Positions 15,655-24,780 are shown, counted from the stretch's first letter. The stretch: 44,908 nucleotides of DNA from an uncultured Eubacteriales bacterium (GCA_900551325.1 URVM01000026.1:1-44908), one strand, 5' to 3'. Notes: generated by a model from the letters alone, not told the origin. Made by a program: numbers and translations.

Positions 15655-16833
15655 TCAATCCTTTAACCATTTAGGTGCAAAGTAATCTATACCAAAAGCA
15701 CCTAAGGGAGCAGTTAGAATAATAGCAATAACAGATACAGTAAGGACGATAGGCCCGCAGCTTAGTCCCATTGATAAAGGGATACTTCCTATAGCTGCTT
15801 GAACTGTAGCTTTAGGCATGTAAGCAATAATACAAAAGAAACGTTCTTTCAGTGTGAGCTGAGTCTTAAGTAGGGCTAACCACACACCAAAAGCTCTAAA
15901 TAAAAGAGCAAAAGAAATAACTATAAGAGCAGGAAAAGTTGCTTTTGTAGCGTAACTTAAGTCTACTGTAGCACCTACTAATACAAATAGAAGAAGTTGT
16001 GCACCTATCCAAAGTTTTGAAAACTTGCTAGAAAGTCTATTTGCAAGAGATAAGTAATGAGCGTATAACCAAGCGCCTAAAGTCATAATACCAATTAGTC
16101 CAGAAAAAGGTATTATAGGTTTAAGCATATTCTCTAAGCCAACTAGTAAAAAGGAAATACTAAGGATAATAAGCACTTTTATAGAATCTCTAAGATGAAA
16201 GAACTTAAAAAACTTAGTAAGTACCATACCTATTAAGATACCCACCAGGATACCAAGGACAATAGAAATAGGAATATTTAAGAAGCTTTTTGCATTAAAG
16301 GAACCACCCTGAGCCATTGTAGTAAAAGATGTAAAGAGTACAATGACAAAAATATCATCTACAGAGGCCCCAGCCATAATAAGTTGTGGAATACTGTGAT
16401 GGGTACCACGATTTTCTTCAATAAGCTTTACCATACGAGGCACGATAACAGCAGGTGAAACAGCTGCTAGTACTGTTCCTAAAATAGCAGCATCTAATAA
16501 AGAGATACCAAGTAGTGTAGGACCAATAATAAGTATACCTATAAGCTCAAGGGTTGCAGGGACAAAGCACATTAAAAGTGCAGGACGGCCTACCTGTTTT
16601 AAAGCAGCAAAGTCTAAAGAAAGACCAGCACGTAATAAAATAATAACGAGAGCCAGCTGTCTTAAATCTGCTGAAATTGCAAGTAGTGTAGGGTCAAGAA
16701 GATTAAGTGCATAAGGGCCAAGTATAATACCTGTTATAAGCATACCAAGTAAATCTGGTAAACCTAACTTTTTCATTAATCCTCCTAAAAGTAAACCACA
16801 CAAAAAGATAAGGGCTAAACTAGTAAGTAACAT
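15655..16833 (-). CDS. Cation/proton antiporter (CPA superfamily), fluoride-riboswitch controlled
   Basis: A 392-residue membrane protein with about 12 hydrophobic segments, of the monovalent cation/proton antiporter superfamily. LPDLLGMLITGIILGP near residue 25 is the family's early Gly/Pro motif. LRAGLSLDF is the second conserved helix, and GASVDDIF holds the paired Asp of ion-binding helix 5. The leader RNA upstream looks like a fluoride riboswitch, and antiporters of this kind are a known class of genes under such switches, where they probably help keep ions balanced during fluoride stress. The start has AAGGAGG at 7 bases. The cyclase gene follows on the same strand. Confidence 0.9.
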   Translation of the reverse strand: MLLTSLALIFLCGLLLGGLMKKLGLPDLLGMLITGIILGPYALNLLDPTLLAISADLRQLALVIILLRAGLSLDFAALKQVGRPALLMCFVPATLELIGILIIGPTLLGISLLDAAILGTVLAAVSPAVIVPRMVKLIEENRGTHHSIPQLIMAGASVDDIFVIVLFTSFTTMAQGGSFNAKSFLNIPISIVLGILVGILIGMVLTKFFKFFHLRDSIKVLIILSISFLLVGLENMLKPIIPFSGLIGIMTLGAWLYAHYLSLANRLSSKFSKLWIGAQLLLFVLVGATVDLSYATKATFPALIVISFALLFRAFGVWLALLKTQLTLKERFFCIIAYMPKATVQAAIGSIPLSMGLSCGPIVLTVSVIAIILTAPLGAFGIDYFAPKWLKD

Positions 16834-16858
16834 TTTTATTCCTCCTTAAATTAAACAT

Positions 16859-16902
16859 AAAAAAAGCTGATAACTCTGCAAATGGCAGAAGTCATCAGCT
16901 TA
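16859..16902 (-). terminator. Riboswitch-controlled terminator before the antiporter
   Basis: On the minus strand AAGCTGAT (16902-16895) pairs with ATCAGCTT (16872-16865), with an inner CTGC pairing, then a run of U. The upstream arm is the 3' part of the aptamer, so ligand binding and termination exclude each other. Confidence 0.85.
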
Positions 16903-16948
16903 GTATAAGCAGTTTTGGTTTTCTAGACCAAGGGAGACATTCATTCCC
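16885..16948 (-). promoter_or_regulatory. Fluoride riboswitch aptamer (crcB motif)
   Basis: On the minus strand the leader reads GGGAATG, then a CUCCC arm closing a small hairpin. A variable hairpin GGTC..ACC follows, then AACTGC and AGCTGATGACTTCT. This matches the crcB motif layout (GG-AUG, closing CUCC, AACNGC, then CUGAUGNC..CU). GAAUGUC pairs with GACUUC with one bulged U, giving the long-range helix. The 3' half is shared with an intrinsic terminator, so bound fluoride should switch the antiporter on. No numerical model score could be run. Confidence 0.85.
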
Positions 16949-16982
16949 TTTTCGTTTCATAACGATTTAAGATATTTTTCTT

Positions 16983-17011
16983 AGTTTAGCATAAGCTAAA
17001 AGTTTATGCAA
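16983..17011 (-). promoter_or_regulatory. Promoter of the riboswitch-antiporter unit
   Basis: TTGCAT (17011-17006), a 17-base spacer and TAAACT (16988-16983) on the minus strand, placing the start roughly 30 bases before the aptamer. Confidence 0.6.
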
Positions 17012-17234
17012 GTGATATAAAGTAAGATAAATTCGTGCAAGAGGGAGTTTAAAATTAGATTCTGGGCAGTATGGTAGATAGCATAAACAATTAAAAGGGT
17101 TGAAGAATTATTTGAATTAGTTATAATATAATGAAATGTTATTTTTTAGTGCTAAAAATGTTATAAAATCCAAGGTCTTAAACGAATTCAGATACATGAA
17201 TAAAGATAAAAGGGGAAATAGAAAGGGGATAGAC

Positions 17235-18557
17235 GTGAAAAGGATAAGTTTAAAAGTGAAAATCTTATTAGGGATATTGTTTATTATAATTATAGGGAGT
17301 GTGGGAGTAAGTGAATATAAAGGCTATGAGGTAAGGAAAGATCAGGTACAACGCCAAGCTATTTTAAATATGCCACTTGTACCACTTACTATGGAGCAAA
17401 AAATCCAGGATTTTGAGTATCTATATAAAGTTATTAAGGAAAATTATCCTTTTTTAGAAGTAAATAAACGTATGAATGGGATAGATTGGTTGGCAAATAA
17501 AGATAAATACTTAAATCTCATTCAAAATACTAGTGATGGGGATGACCAGGACTATAAAAAGGTATTAGATATTATTATGAGTGACTTAAACAACGGGCAT
17601 ACTCATATTTTAACTAGAGAACATGTTAAAGTTATGAGAGAGGCCTACTACCATGCAAAACAACAAGGTGTATGGCAAGGTATAAATTATGATGTACTAA
17701 ATAACCCTTATGCTTTGAGACGATATGGCATGGATATATCAGTTGGTGAAAGTAAAGATACAGAAAATGATGGAAATGCAAAGGAGGAGATACAGACTTC
17801 CCAAGTGATAACAAAAGATGTGATAGAAGGAAAAGTGGCTTATATTCGTATACCTGAAATGCTCGGTTCAAGGGAAAGAGAAAAAGATGAAACCATAATT
17901 ATCCCATATCTTGAAAAGGTGAAAGACTATAATGCATTAATTATTGATATTCGTGGCAATAGTGGAGGAGATTCAAAATATTGGTCAGAGTTTTTAATGC
18001 CTAGAATTATAAGGCAATCATATGCATCAGAACAGTATACATTTTACAAAGGTGGAGAAGAAATTCAAGCTTTTATAAAGGCTGATTATAAGTCACCTAT
18101 CTTTATAAAAAAAGTAAGTAATTTAGACAAAGATTTATTGCCCAATATACCAGAAGAAGTATATACAGATTTTACATATTATGAACAATCCACATCACAA
18201 GTTAAGCCACATTTAGATTCTATACATTTTAAAGGAAAGATATATTTACTTGTAGATAGAGGTGTTTGTTCCTCAGCAGAGAACTTAGCCGTGTTTGCAA
18301 AAGATTCGGGACTAGCAATTTTGATTGGAGAAAAGACTGGGGGAGATGGAATAGGATCAGACCCAATGCTTACCATGCTTCCTAATAGCGGTTTGGTAGT
18401 ACGTTATTCAAAAGATTTAGGGACAAGTGGGGATGGTACTTGTAATGAGGAATATAAGACTGTACCAGATTATGTGATTCAAAATCCAGCAAGAAGTACA
18501 AACTTTATGGAAGATGAATGCATTAAGAAGGTCTTGGAATTAGAGGGAATAAAATAA
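17235..18557 (+). CDS. Membrane-anchored S41-family peptidase homologue
   Basis: A protein of 440 residues with an N-terminal membrane anchor (ILLGILFIIIIGSVGV) and an extracellular S41 (tail-specific protease) domain. LIIDIRGNSGGDS and GVCSSAENLAVFAKDS are the S41 core; the Ser in CSSAE is the likely nucleophile. GEKTGGDGIGSDP is the following conserved loop. No PDZ domain is evident, unlike CtpA. The frame is open to an ATG at 17136; I prefer the GTG at 17235 because AAAGGGGAT lies just before it and the protein then starts with KRISLKVK ahead of the anchor. ATG 17196 is a third option. Substrate unknown. Confidence 0.82.
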   Translation: MKRISLKVKILLGILFIIIIGSVGVSEYKGYEVRKDQVQRQAILNMPLVPLTMEQKIQDFEYLYKVIKENYPFLEVNKRMNGIDWLANKDKYLNLIQNTSDGDDQDYKKVLDIIMSDLNNGHTHILTREHVKVMREAYYHAKQQGVWQGINYDVLNNPYALRRYGMDISVGESKDTENDGNAKEEIQTSQVITKDVIEGKVAYIRIPEMLGSREREKDETIIIPYLEKVKDYNALIIDIRGNSGGDSKYWSEFLMPRIIRQSYASEQYTFYKGGEEIQAFIKADYKSPIFIKKVSNLDKDLLPNIPEEVYTDFTYYEQSTSQVKPHLDSIHFKGKIYLLVDRGVCSSAENLAVFAKDSGLAILIGEKTGGDGIGSDPMLTMLPNSGLVVRYSKDLGTSGDGTCNEEYKTVPDYVIQNPARSTNFMEDECIKKVLELEGIK

Positions 18558-18597
18558 GAAGAGGTAGCATTCAACGGATGCTACCTCTTCTTATTTT
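18551..18597. terminator. Two-way terminator, 20-bp perfect stem
   Basis: 18551-18570 is perfectly complementary to 18578-18597 with a 7-base loop. It covers the stop codons of both the S41 gene and the convergent rhodanese gene. Confidence 0.85.
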
Positions 18598-18878
18598 ACA
18601 ACTTCTTCAGGCCAATCAATAATACCGCCTAAATTATAAGCTTTTGTATAACCTAAGGTATTTAAAATATGGCAAGCTACTTTGCTACGCACACCACTAC
18701 GGCAATAAACATAAATAGGTTGATGAAGGTCTGTAAGTTCTTCCTCAGCACGATCTTCTAGGTAGTGAAGAGGAATGTGTACAGCATCTTTTATATGTCC
18801 TTCTTTGAATTCACTATTTTCGCGTACATCTAAAATAATAGGATTTGTTTCTGATTTTAAAGCCTCATATATAGTCAT
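18591..18878 (-). CDS. Rhodanese-like sulfurtransferase
   Basis: A 95-residue single rhodanese domain. IILDVRENSEFKEGHIKDAVHIPL is the conserved N-terminal part (D17, R19, E23, H28), and the active-site loop is C59-RSGVRS, which would carry the persulfide. LGYTKAYNLGGIIDW is the conserved C-terminal end. The length is typical of GlpE/PspE-like proteins. It has no signal peptide, so it acts in the cytoplasm. The ribosome site is AAAGGAG. It stands alone on the minus strand. Confidence 0.93.
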   Translation of the reverse strand: MTIYEALKSETNPIILDVRENSEFKEGHIKDAVHIPLHYLEDRAEEELTDLHQPIYVYCRSGVRSKVACHILNTLGYTKAYNLGGIIDWPEEVVK

Positions 18879-19130
18879 TTAAGTGTCTCCTTTAGTTATT
18901 AAAAAAAACGAATAGACATAAGTTATAAACTTATGGGTTCTTTGTCATAATATAATAGAGTGCTATAAGCTACAAGTAGAAAATAAAATATTATAATAAA
19001 AATAATAATATGAATTAATGTTAAATAATAAAAACTATTAATTGTATTGTGCGAGGAAAGGCATTTATGATATATTTAAATGTTTAATAAAGGTTATTAA
19101 ACTAAATACATGACTAGAAGGAGAAGACTT

Positions 19131-20417
19131 ATGAATAAGAGAATGCTTGTTATTTCCCTGGATGCTATGATTTCGGAGGATTTAGAGTATATTAAAACAC
19201 TTCCAAACCTTGGACCAATTGTAAAAGGGGGGGCTATCGTTAAGAACTCTGAGACAGTATATCCATCTTTAACTTATACAGCTCATGCATCTATGATTTC
19301 TGGTACATATCCAGATAAACATGGTGTAGTGAATAATGAAATCTTTAATCCATTTATGAAGTTTGGTGATTGGTTTGAAGAGCGTAGTGGTATTCATGCA
19401 GCTATTCTCCCAGAAGAGTGTGAAAAGCATGGTTTAAAAGTGCTTATTAATAGTTGGCCTACAATGGTAGGAGCAGATGTAACTTGGAATCTACAACGTG
19501 CAGGAATTCACCAAGTTGCAGAGGATAAAAAGGCATCTATGATTGCAAACTCTACTCCAGGACTTATGGAGAAAATGTATGATATTTGTAGTGATGCATG
19601 GAAAGAGGATAAATATTATGATTCAGACAAATTTTCAGGTCTTGCTAGCAAATATTTAATTGAAACCGAGATGCCAAATGTTATTTTTATGCATATGACA
19701 CTTATTGACCACTACAGACACGTATATGGGGTATATAGTGAAAAAATTAAAGATGCTATTAAATATATAGATGATATGCTAGGTTATGTTTTTGATGCCC
19801 TTAAAGAGAAGGGAATTTATGATGAAACAATTTTTGTTATTTGTTCAGACCATGGACAAGTAAATATTGATGAAAGTATTAATATTAATCAAGATTTTAT
19901 AGAAAAAGGTTGGATTACTGTTGATACAGAAGGGAATGTAACAGACTGGAAAGTATTTGCTCATTCAGCAGCAGCATCTGCTCAAGTATACGTAAGAAAT
20001 CACGACGCATCACTTATAGAAGAAGTAGATGCTTACTTAAGAGCAAATAAAGAACGCTTTAAAATCGATCAAATATTTACAACCAAAGAAGTAAAAGAAA
20101 AGTATAAATTAGATGGAGACTTTGACTTTGTCTTAGAAGCAAAAGAGGGGGTAGGCTTTAACTATATGTTGAGCGCACCATTTATTAAGCAAGTAGCCAA
20201 TGAAGATTATCGTACAAGTGTAGGAACTCATGGACATATTCCAACACGTGGTTCTCAACCAGCACTTGTACTTAGTGGACCAGGAGTAAAGAGTGGTGTA
20301 GTCTTAGAAAAGGCCTATAATGTAGATATTGCACCAACTTGTGCTAAGTTACTTGGATTTACTATGCCAGGAGCAGATGGGCATGTATTAACAGAACTTA
20401 TTGAAAGTGAAAAATAA
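19131..20417 (+). CDS. Alkaline phosphatase superfamily phosphodiesterase/nucleotide pyrophosphatase
   Basis: A 428-residue hydrolase of the type I phosphodiesterase/nucleotide pyrophosphatase family. LVISLDAM carries the first metal Asp. VYPSLTYTAHASMISGTYPDKHG contains the nucleophile Thr in the PSxTxxxH motif. DHYRHVYG, CSDHGQVN and GTHGHIP supply the remaining Asp and His ligands of a two-zinc site. It has no signal peptide, so it is probably cytoplasmic. The ATG at 19131 is preferred over one 21 bases upstream because AAGGAG lies 7 bases before it. Substrate not determined; nucleotides or phosphodiesters are likely. Confidence 0.88.
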   Translation: MNKRMLVISLDAMISEDLEYIKTLPNLGPIVKGGAIVKNSETVYPSLTYTAHASMISGTYPDKHGVVNNEIFNPFMKFGDWFEERSGIHAAILPEECEKHGLKVLINSWPTMVGADVTWNLQRAGIHQVAEDKKASMIANSTPGLMEKMYDICSDAWKEDKYYDSDKFSGLASKYLIETEMPNVIFMHMTLIDHYRHVYGVYSEKIKDAIKYIDDMLGYVFDALKEKGIYDETIFVICSDHGQVNIDESININQDFIEKGWITVDTEGNVTDWKVFAHSAAASAQVYVRNHDASLIEEVDAYLRANKERFKIDQIFTTKEVKEKYKLDGDFDFVLEAKEGVGFNYMLSAPFIKQVANEDYRTSVGTHGHIPTRGSQPALVLSGPGVKSGVVLEKAYNVDIAPTCAKLLGFTMPGADGHVLTELIESEK

Positions 20418-20493
20418 GTTTATATAAAGTGAATAATAAGCAGTCATTAGGGCAAATACTCTAAAAAATATGTAAAGAGAGTTGGAAGTTTAC

Positions 20494-21288
20494 ATGAGGA
20501 AGAGGAAACATACTAATGGCTGCTTATTACGTTTATTAAGCTTTTGTGCAAGTTTTAGCTTCCTATTACTTGCAGGTTTATTTGGGCTTTACTATATAAG
20601 CGAGAAACCAGAAATTGCTGCTTCAAAGGCAGATGGACAGGAAGTATCTAGTATACAAAAGGCTACAGTAGATAGCACACAGGAGAATAACTTAGATCAG
20701 ACTAGGGAAGAGATAGGAGAAAGTGGAAGGGTGAATACTCCACAGAATCACTCATCTAATCCAATAGATGAAAATGGTTTAGCTAAACCTTATAACAATC
20801 TAAGAGTAGATGAAGACATATCTGATTCTAGTACTGGTGAAAGTGGAGATGAAGTAAAGGCATCAGATAGTGAAGGAAGTAGTGGGCTAGAGTATGAAGG
20901 AGATAATATAGCATCTACTCCTGCAAGCCCAGAAGTTATTAAAGACTTTGAAAAGGTTGCTGTATATGATAAATATATATTGTCTTTAGATGAGGATATA
21001 GTAGGAACAATGGGGGATATGTATAATAATGGCCAAGTAGATTATAAAAGTATTGTAACCAAACTGTTTAGTAAATTATCATTTAGTGACCAGCTTAGAC
21101 TTTTAAATATTATTCTCTCAAAGGCACAGAATATTAATATAAATGAAGTATGGAATATGATTAGTGATGGCATCACCGAAGAAGAAAGTGTAAAGCTTCA
21201 AGAATTGGTACAGACTCATTTTACAAAAGAAGAGCTAGATGAACTTTATATGTACTATCAATCTAGTGAAATAGCAAATAATGAATGA
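20494..21288 (+). CDS. Membrane-anchored protein of unknown function
   Basis: A protein of about 264 residues. After a short Arg/Lys-rich start it has one membrane segment (LLSFCASFSFLLLAGLFGLYY), then about 110 residues of low-complexity linker rich in Ser, Glu, Asp and Asn, probably outside the cell. The C-terminal 110 residues (from VIKDFEKVAVYDKYILS) are predicted helical and negatively charged. I know no family for it. The frame is also open from a TTG at 20482; neither start has a strong ribosome site. It follows the phosphodiesterase gene by 76 bases and may share its transcript. Confidence 0.7.
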   Translation: MRKRKHTNGCLLRLLSFCASFSFLLLAGLFGLYYISEKPEIAASKADGQEVSSIQKATVDSTQENNLDQTREEIGESGRVNTPQNHSSNPIDENGLAKPYNNLRVDEDISDSSTGESGDEVKASDSEGSSGLEYEGDNIASTPASPEVIKDFEKVAVYDKYILSLDEDIVGTMGDMYNNGQVDYKSIVTKLFSKLSFSDQLRLLNIILSKAQNININEVWNMISDGITEEESVKLQELVQTHFTKEELDELYMYYQSSEIANNE

Positions 21289-21300
21289 TTAGAAGTAGTA

Positions 21301-21341
21301 TAGATGAAGGGGAGGTGAAATTTTCACCTCCCCTTCATCTA
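21301..21341. terminator. Two-way terminator, near-perfect inverted repeat
   Basis: 21301-21320 is the reverse complement of 21322-21341, giving a stem of about 18 bp with a 5-base loop rich in A/T. It lies between two convergent genes. Confidence 0.85.
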
Positions 21342-23129
21342 TTATAATGTTTGTAGTGTGCCAGTAGAATCAAGAAGTATTACATCTTCTTGATTATCAC
21401 CAGAGCTCATACCTTTTATGTGGATATCTTGACCAAGAACATCACCAACCAGTGCATTATTTTCGATGCGAACATTCTGACAATAATCTAGATTAATCAT
21501 ATGATGGCGATAACCGTATGGTTCATACATATAGCTTCTAATAATTTTATTATTGCTAAATTCCAAACCATCTACACTAAGGGCGTAGAGTACAGAATAG
21601 TCAAAAGCTGTAAAGGTATTATCTGTAATATGGATATTTCTATGGAAGGATTTATCAAGTATTGGTTGTGGGATTTCTGGACAAATACTAATAATGCCTT
21701 CACAGAATTGATACATAGAACTTACACATTCATTAAAGTGGTTATTGCGAATAATAACATCTGTACAAGCACCTGATTCATACCATTGATTTGCATCTCC
21801 AGCAATTAGTATACCTGAGCCGGCTGAGTCGAAAACATTATTTTCAATAATTACTTGACCTGGTGTAGAAACAAGTACACCACGGGCTCTACAGCTACCG
21901 AAGTAGTTATTTCTACAAAGTAAACTTGGGGTGTTTGTAAGATTTTCTAATGCATCACCTGATTTAATACCTTGAGGGATAGGATCTTCAAAAGTAATCT
22001 CAAACTCTGTTGGAGAAAGCAACTTGAAGTCTTTAGCTTTATTTGTTCCATAAGAAGCCATAGATAAATTTTCGATAAAGGAGATTTCATGCCCTGTTTC
22101 AGCCCAACAGTCAAATCCATAAGCTTGGTGATGAACAAAAATTCCTTTTAAAGTATGGCTATCTACAACTTCTGTAATACGTACAGAAGTACCATGGACA
22201 TTAATAGGGTCATCCATAAGTCCATAGAACCAACAATTTTCTACTGTAATAGAACCTTTATTATTAGAGAAATGAAGTCCATCATCATGTCCACTTATTA
22301 CACGGCGACCTTTAGAATAGTTTGGGCTAAAGCGTATACCTTTGTAATGTAATGTATCACAAAACTGAGTTAAGATGCCCAAACCACCAGTCATATGTAG
22401 TGTAATATTTTCTAATGTGATATGGCTACTTCTATAAAGGAATAGGCCAGGGTGAAGACGTTTATTATGTCTAAGTACACCATAGTTACCTACTGTAGGA
22501 ATAGGATTAAAATTACCATGGAAACGAATAATGCCTTCTGATAGTTGTTCATGCTTAGAACTGTAGAAGAAATCTCCTGTACGATATGCTAATTTTTTGG
22601 TAATATGATTAAATTCTACAAAAGGATTATAGAGTGATGTATTAGGAGATTGCCAGTTTTCTCCTTGGAACCAAAGAAGGTTATCTTTAACTGTATGAGG
22701 ATACATTTTAGGATCAATATGCATATCCACATATTCTTTACAAGAAGCAACAATTTCACCTTCAGCAGAAAGAGGAATATCCCAGTCAATAGTAATATCT
22801 TTCACCGTAATATTACTTGAATGATCAATAGCAATAGGTGTGGTTTGCCCTGCATAGATAAAAGTACTACCAGCACCATCTAAAACAATATGATCCATAT
22901 CTTTCATAAGGATGGAGAGGTGACGTGGATTTTCTTGATCTGTATTAGAAAAATAGTAATCAGCCTGTATAGCTTGGTCAGAAGAAAACTTATAAATACC
23001 TTTTTCTAGTATAAAATAGGTATGGCTTGGATGAGCTTCTAACATTTTGCAAAAAAGCTTAGTCATGTTTTGATTCGTATTTGGTAAGATACCAAAATCT
23101 TTAGCATAAATCTTCGTGAGTAGTGTCAT
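21342..23129 (-). CDS. GH110-like alpha-galactosidase, right-handed beta-helix protein
   Basis: A 595-residue protein built of right-handed parallel beta-helix turns, seen as repeated short strand patterns such as NITVKDITIDW, HITLENITLH, SITVENCWFYG, QVIIENNVF and DVIIRNNHF. The block around residues 255-310, with SGHDDGLHFSNNKG and GLMDDPINVHGT, and the later RGVLVSTPG and GILIAGDANQWYESG match the pattern of GH110 enzymes, which remove alpha-1,3-linked galactose (as in blood group B). No signal peptide is seen, so the enzyme is probably intracellular and acts on imported oligosaccharides. It is divergent from a GH109-like gene. GH110 assignment is from remembered motifs. Confidence 0.75.
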   Translation of the reverse strand: MTLLTKIYAKDFGILPNTNQNMTKLFCKMLEAHPSHTYFILEKGIYKFSSDQAIQADYYFSNTDQENPRHLSILMKDMDHIVLDGAGSTFIYAGQTTPIAIDHSSNITVKDITIDWDIPLSAEGEIVASCKEYVDMHIDPKMYPHTVKDNLLWFQGENWQSPNTSLYNPFVEFNHITKKLAYRTGDFFYSSKHEQLSEGIIRFHGNFNPIPTVGNYGVLRHNKRLHPGLFLYRSSHITLENITLHMTGGLGILTQFCDTLHYKGIRFSPNYSKGRRVISGHDDGLHFSNNKGSITVENCWFYGLMDDPINVHGTSVRITEVVDSHTLKGIFVHHQAYGFDCWAETGHEISFIENLSMASYGTNKAKDFKLLSPTEFEITFEDPIPQGIKSGDALENLTNTPSLLCRNNYFGSCRARGVLVSTPGQVIIENNVFDSAGSGILIAGDANQWYESGACTDVIIRNNHFNECVSSMYQFCEGIISICPEIPQPILDKSFHRNIHITDNTFTAFDYSVLYALSVDGLEFSNNKIIRSYMYEPYGYRHHMINLDYCQNVRIENNALVGDVLGQDIHIKGMSSGDNQEDVILLDSTGTLQTL

Positions 23130-23206
23130 AGTAATCTCCTTAAAGGTTGTTGATTTAACTTAGCTTCATAAAACAGTAAGATTGATTTTTAATAGATGAT
23201 AAGAAG

Positions 23207-23225
23207 TGTAGTAAATTTTACTACA
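23207..23225. promoter_or_regulatory. 19-base palindrome between divergent glycosidase genes
   Basis: TGTAGTAAA and TTTACTACA flank a single central T, a perfect palindrome. It lies between the two start codons, where a dimeric repressor could control both genes. A weaker inverted repeat TAACTAA/TTAGTTA follows at about 23238-23258, just before a TATAAT at 23266-23271. Confidence 0.5.
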
Positions 23226-23340
23226 AAAAATTAACTTTAACTAAGTATTTTTTAGTTAATCATAGTATAATATAGACGAAAGTATATTGTAAAATTTATT
23301 TTAAAATTATCTATTAAAATTATGAAAAAGGAGGTTAAGT

Positions 23341-24594
23341 ATGAAAAGTCAACTTAATATTGGTCTTATTGGTGCTGGTGCACGTGGTATGGGCCTTTTG
23401 CATGGAGTTATTTTACATATGGAAGATATTAATGTAGTAGCTGTATGTGATACCTATACTGACCGTACCGAAGAGGCTGCTCATGCAGTTCATAACTCAC
23501 GTGGTACAACACCTGTTGCCACAACTAATTACAAAGAAATTTTAGCAATGCCAGAAGTAGATGCTATTGTAATCTCAAGTGCTTGGACAGGACATATTCA
23601 AATTGCCATAGAAGCTATGGAAGCTGGTAAATATGTAGGTATGGAAGTAGGAGGTGCCTACTCTGTAGAAGAATGTTGGGAACTTGTAAAGGCTTATGAA
23701 AGAACGGGTGTACCATGTATGATGCTCGAAAACTGTTGTTATGGCCGTGAAGAACTTATGGTACTTAATATGGTGAAAAAAGGAATCTTTGGTGAAGTAG
23801 TTCATTGCCAAGGTGGATACCAGCATGACCTTAGACAAGAAATTGGATATGGGAAGGAAAACAGACATTATCGTCTAGTAAACTACTCAAATCGTAACTG
23901 CGAAAACTATCCTACTCATGAAATAGGGCCTATTGCTAAAGTTCTTAATATTAACCGTGGCAATCGTATGATTTCCTTAACTTCTATGTCTTCTAAAGCA
24001 CGTGGTATGCACGAGTACATAGCACAATATAAATCGGATGATGAAACACTTATGAATACACACTTTGCACAAGGTGATGTAGTTACAACTTCTATCAAAT
24101 GTGCCCATGGTGAAACAATTATTATCACTTTAGATACTACTCTTCCTCGTCCCTATTCTAGAGGTTTTAGAGTACAAGGTACAAAAGCAATGTTCCTAGA
24201 AGATAACATGACTTTATTTATAGATGGAGAACATAATGAATATGACTTTGAATGGCATAAGCAATGGGGTAATGTTGAAAAGTACAGAGAAGAATATGAT
24301 CACCCATTGTGGAAGCAATTCTTGACTGAAGGCGTACAAGGTGGTCATGGTGGTATGGATTGGCTAGTACTTAAAGCCTTTTTCGAATGCGCTAAAACTG
24401 GTAGTGAAACACCAATCGATGTCTATGATACAGCTAGTTGGATGTGTATCAGTACATTATCTGAACAATCTATTGCTATGGGCAGTATGCCTGTTGCAAT
24501 ACCAGACTTTACAAATGGTAAATGGATGCACCGTAAAGAAGAGGCTGTAAGTAAATATTCTTTAAGTTGTGTATGGGATGAACTTTATAAATAA
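23341..24594 (+). CDS. Gfo/Idh/MocA oxidoreductase fold, GH109-like
   Basis: A 417-residue protein. The N-terminal Rossmann domain has LIGAGARGMGLL (GxGxxG-type NAD loop) and VVAVCDTY. The middle carries VDAIVISSAWTGH and GKYVGMEVG, the Gfo/Idh/MocA core. The segment ENYPTHEIGPIAKVLNINRGNRM closely resembles the YPTHGxGP signature of GH109, enzymes that cleave alpha-N-acetylgalactosamine (as in blood group A) by an NAD-dependent mechanism. The common form has Gly where this one has Glu (THEIGP), so specificity could differ. The neighbouring GH110-like gene supports a glycan role. An ordinary sugar dehydrogenase remains possible. Confidence 0.8.
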   Translation: MKSQLNIGLIGAGARGMGLLHGVILHMEDINVVAVCDTYTDRTEEAAHAVHNSRGTTPVATTNYKEILAMPEVDAIVISSAWTGHIQIAIEAMEAGKYVGMEVGGAYSVEECWELVKAYERTGVPCMMLENCCYGREELMVLNMVKKGIFGEVVHCQGGYQHDLRQEIGYGKENRHYRLVNYSNRNCENYPTHEIGPIAKVLNINRGNRMISLTSMSSKARGMHEYIAQYKSDDETLMNTHFAQGDVVTTSIKCAHGETIIITLDTTLPRPYSRGFRVQGTKAMFLEDNMTLFIDGEHNEYDFEWHKQWGNVEKYREEYDHPLWKQFLTEGVQGGHGGMDWLVLKAFFECAKTGSETPIDVYDTASWMCISTLSEQSIAMGSMPVAIPDFTNGKWMHRKEEAVSKYSLSCVWDELYK

Positions 24595-24600
24595 ATGAGT

Positions 24601-24645
24601 AAGACCTGCTAAGAAAATCAATAGTTTCTTAGCAGGTCTTTTTTT
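24601..24645 (+). terminator. Terminator after the GH109-like gene
   Basis: A perfect 16-bp stem (24601-24616 with 24625-24640), 8-base loop, then seven T in a row. Confidence 0.9.
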
Positions 24646-24696
24646 ATATTTGCAGATGCATATAAATACAAAAAAATAAATTTTTATATAAAGTTG

Positions 24697-24725
24697 TTGC
24701 ATATTTAGACATATATAAGTATAAT
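24697..24725 (+). promoter_or_regulatory. Promoter of the arg operon
   Basis: TTGCAT, a 17-base spacer and a perfect TATAAT, 55 bases before argC. No clear ARG box could be assigned by eye, although the TGCATA..ACATA stretch across the spacer is A/T-rich and could be one. Confidence 0.75.
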
Positions 24726-24780
24726 AATTAATAATTGAAAATTGCTAAATTATCAGACTAAGAAAAGGGGAGGAATGAAA

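Noticed and set aside
24646..24780. Arginine-responsive operator (ARG box) at the argC promoter
   Set aside because: The spacer region is A/T-rich and vaguely similar, but not close enough to the consensus to call by eye.
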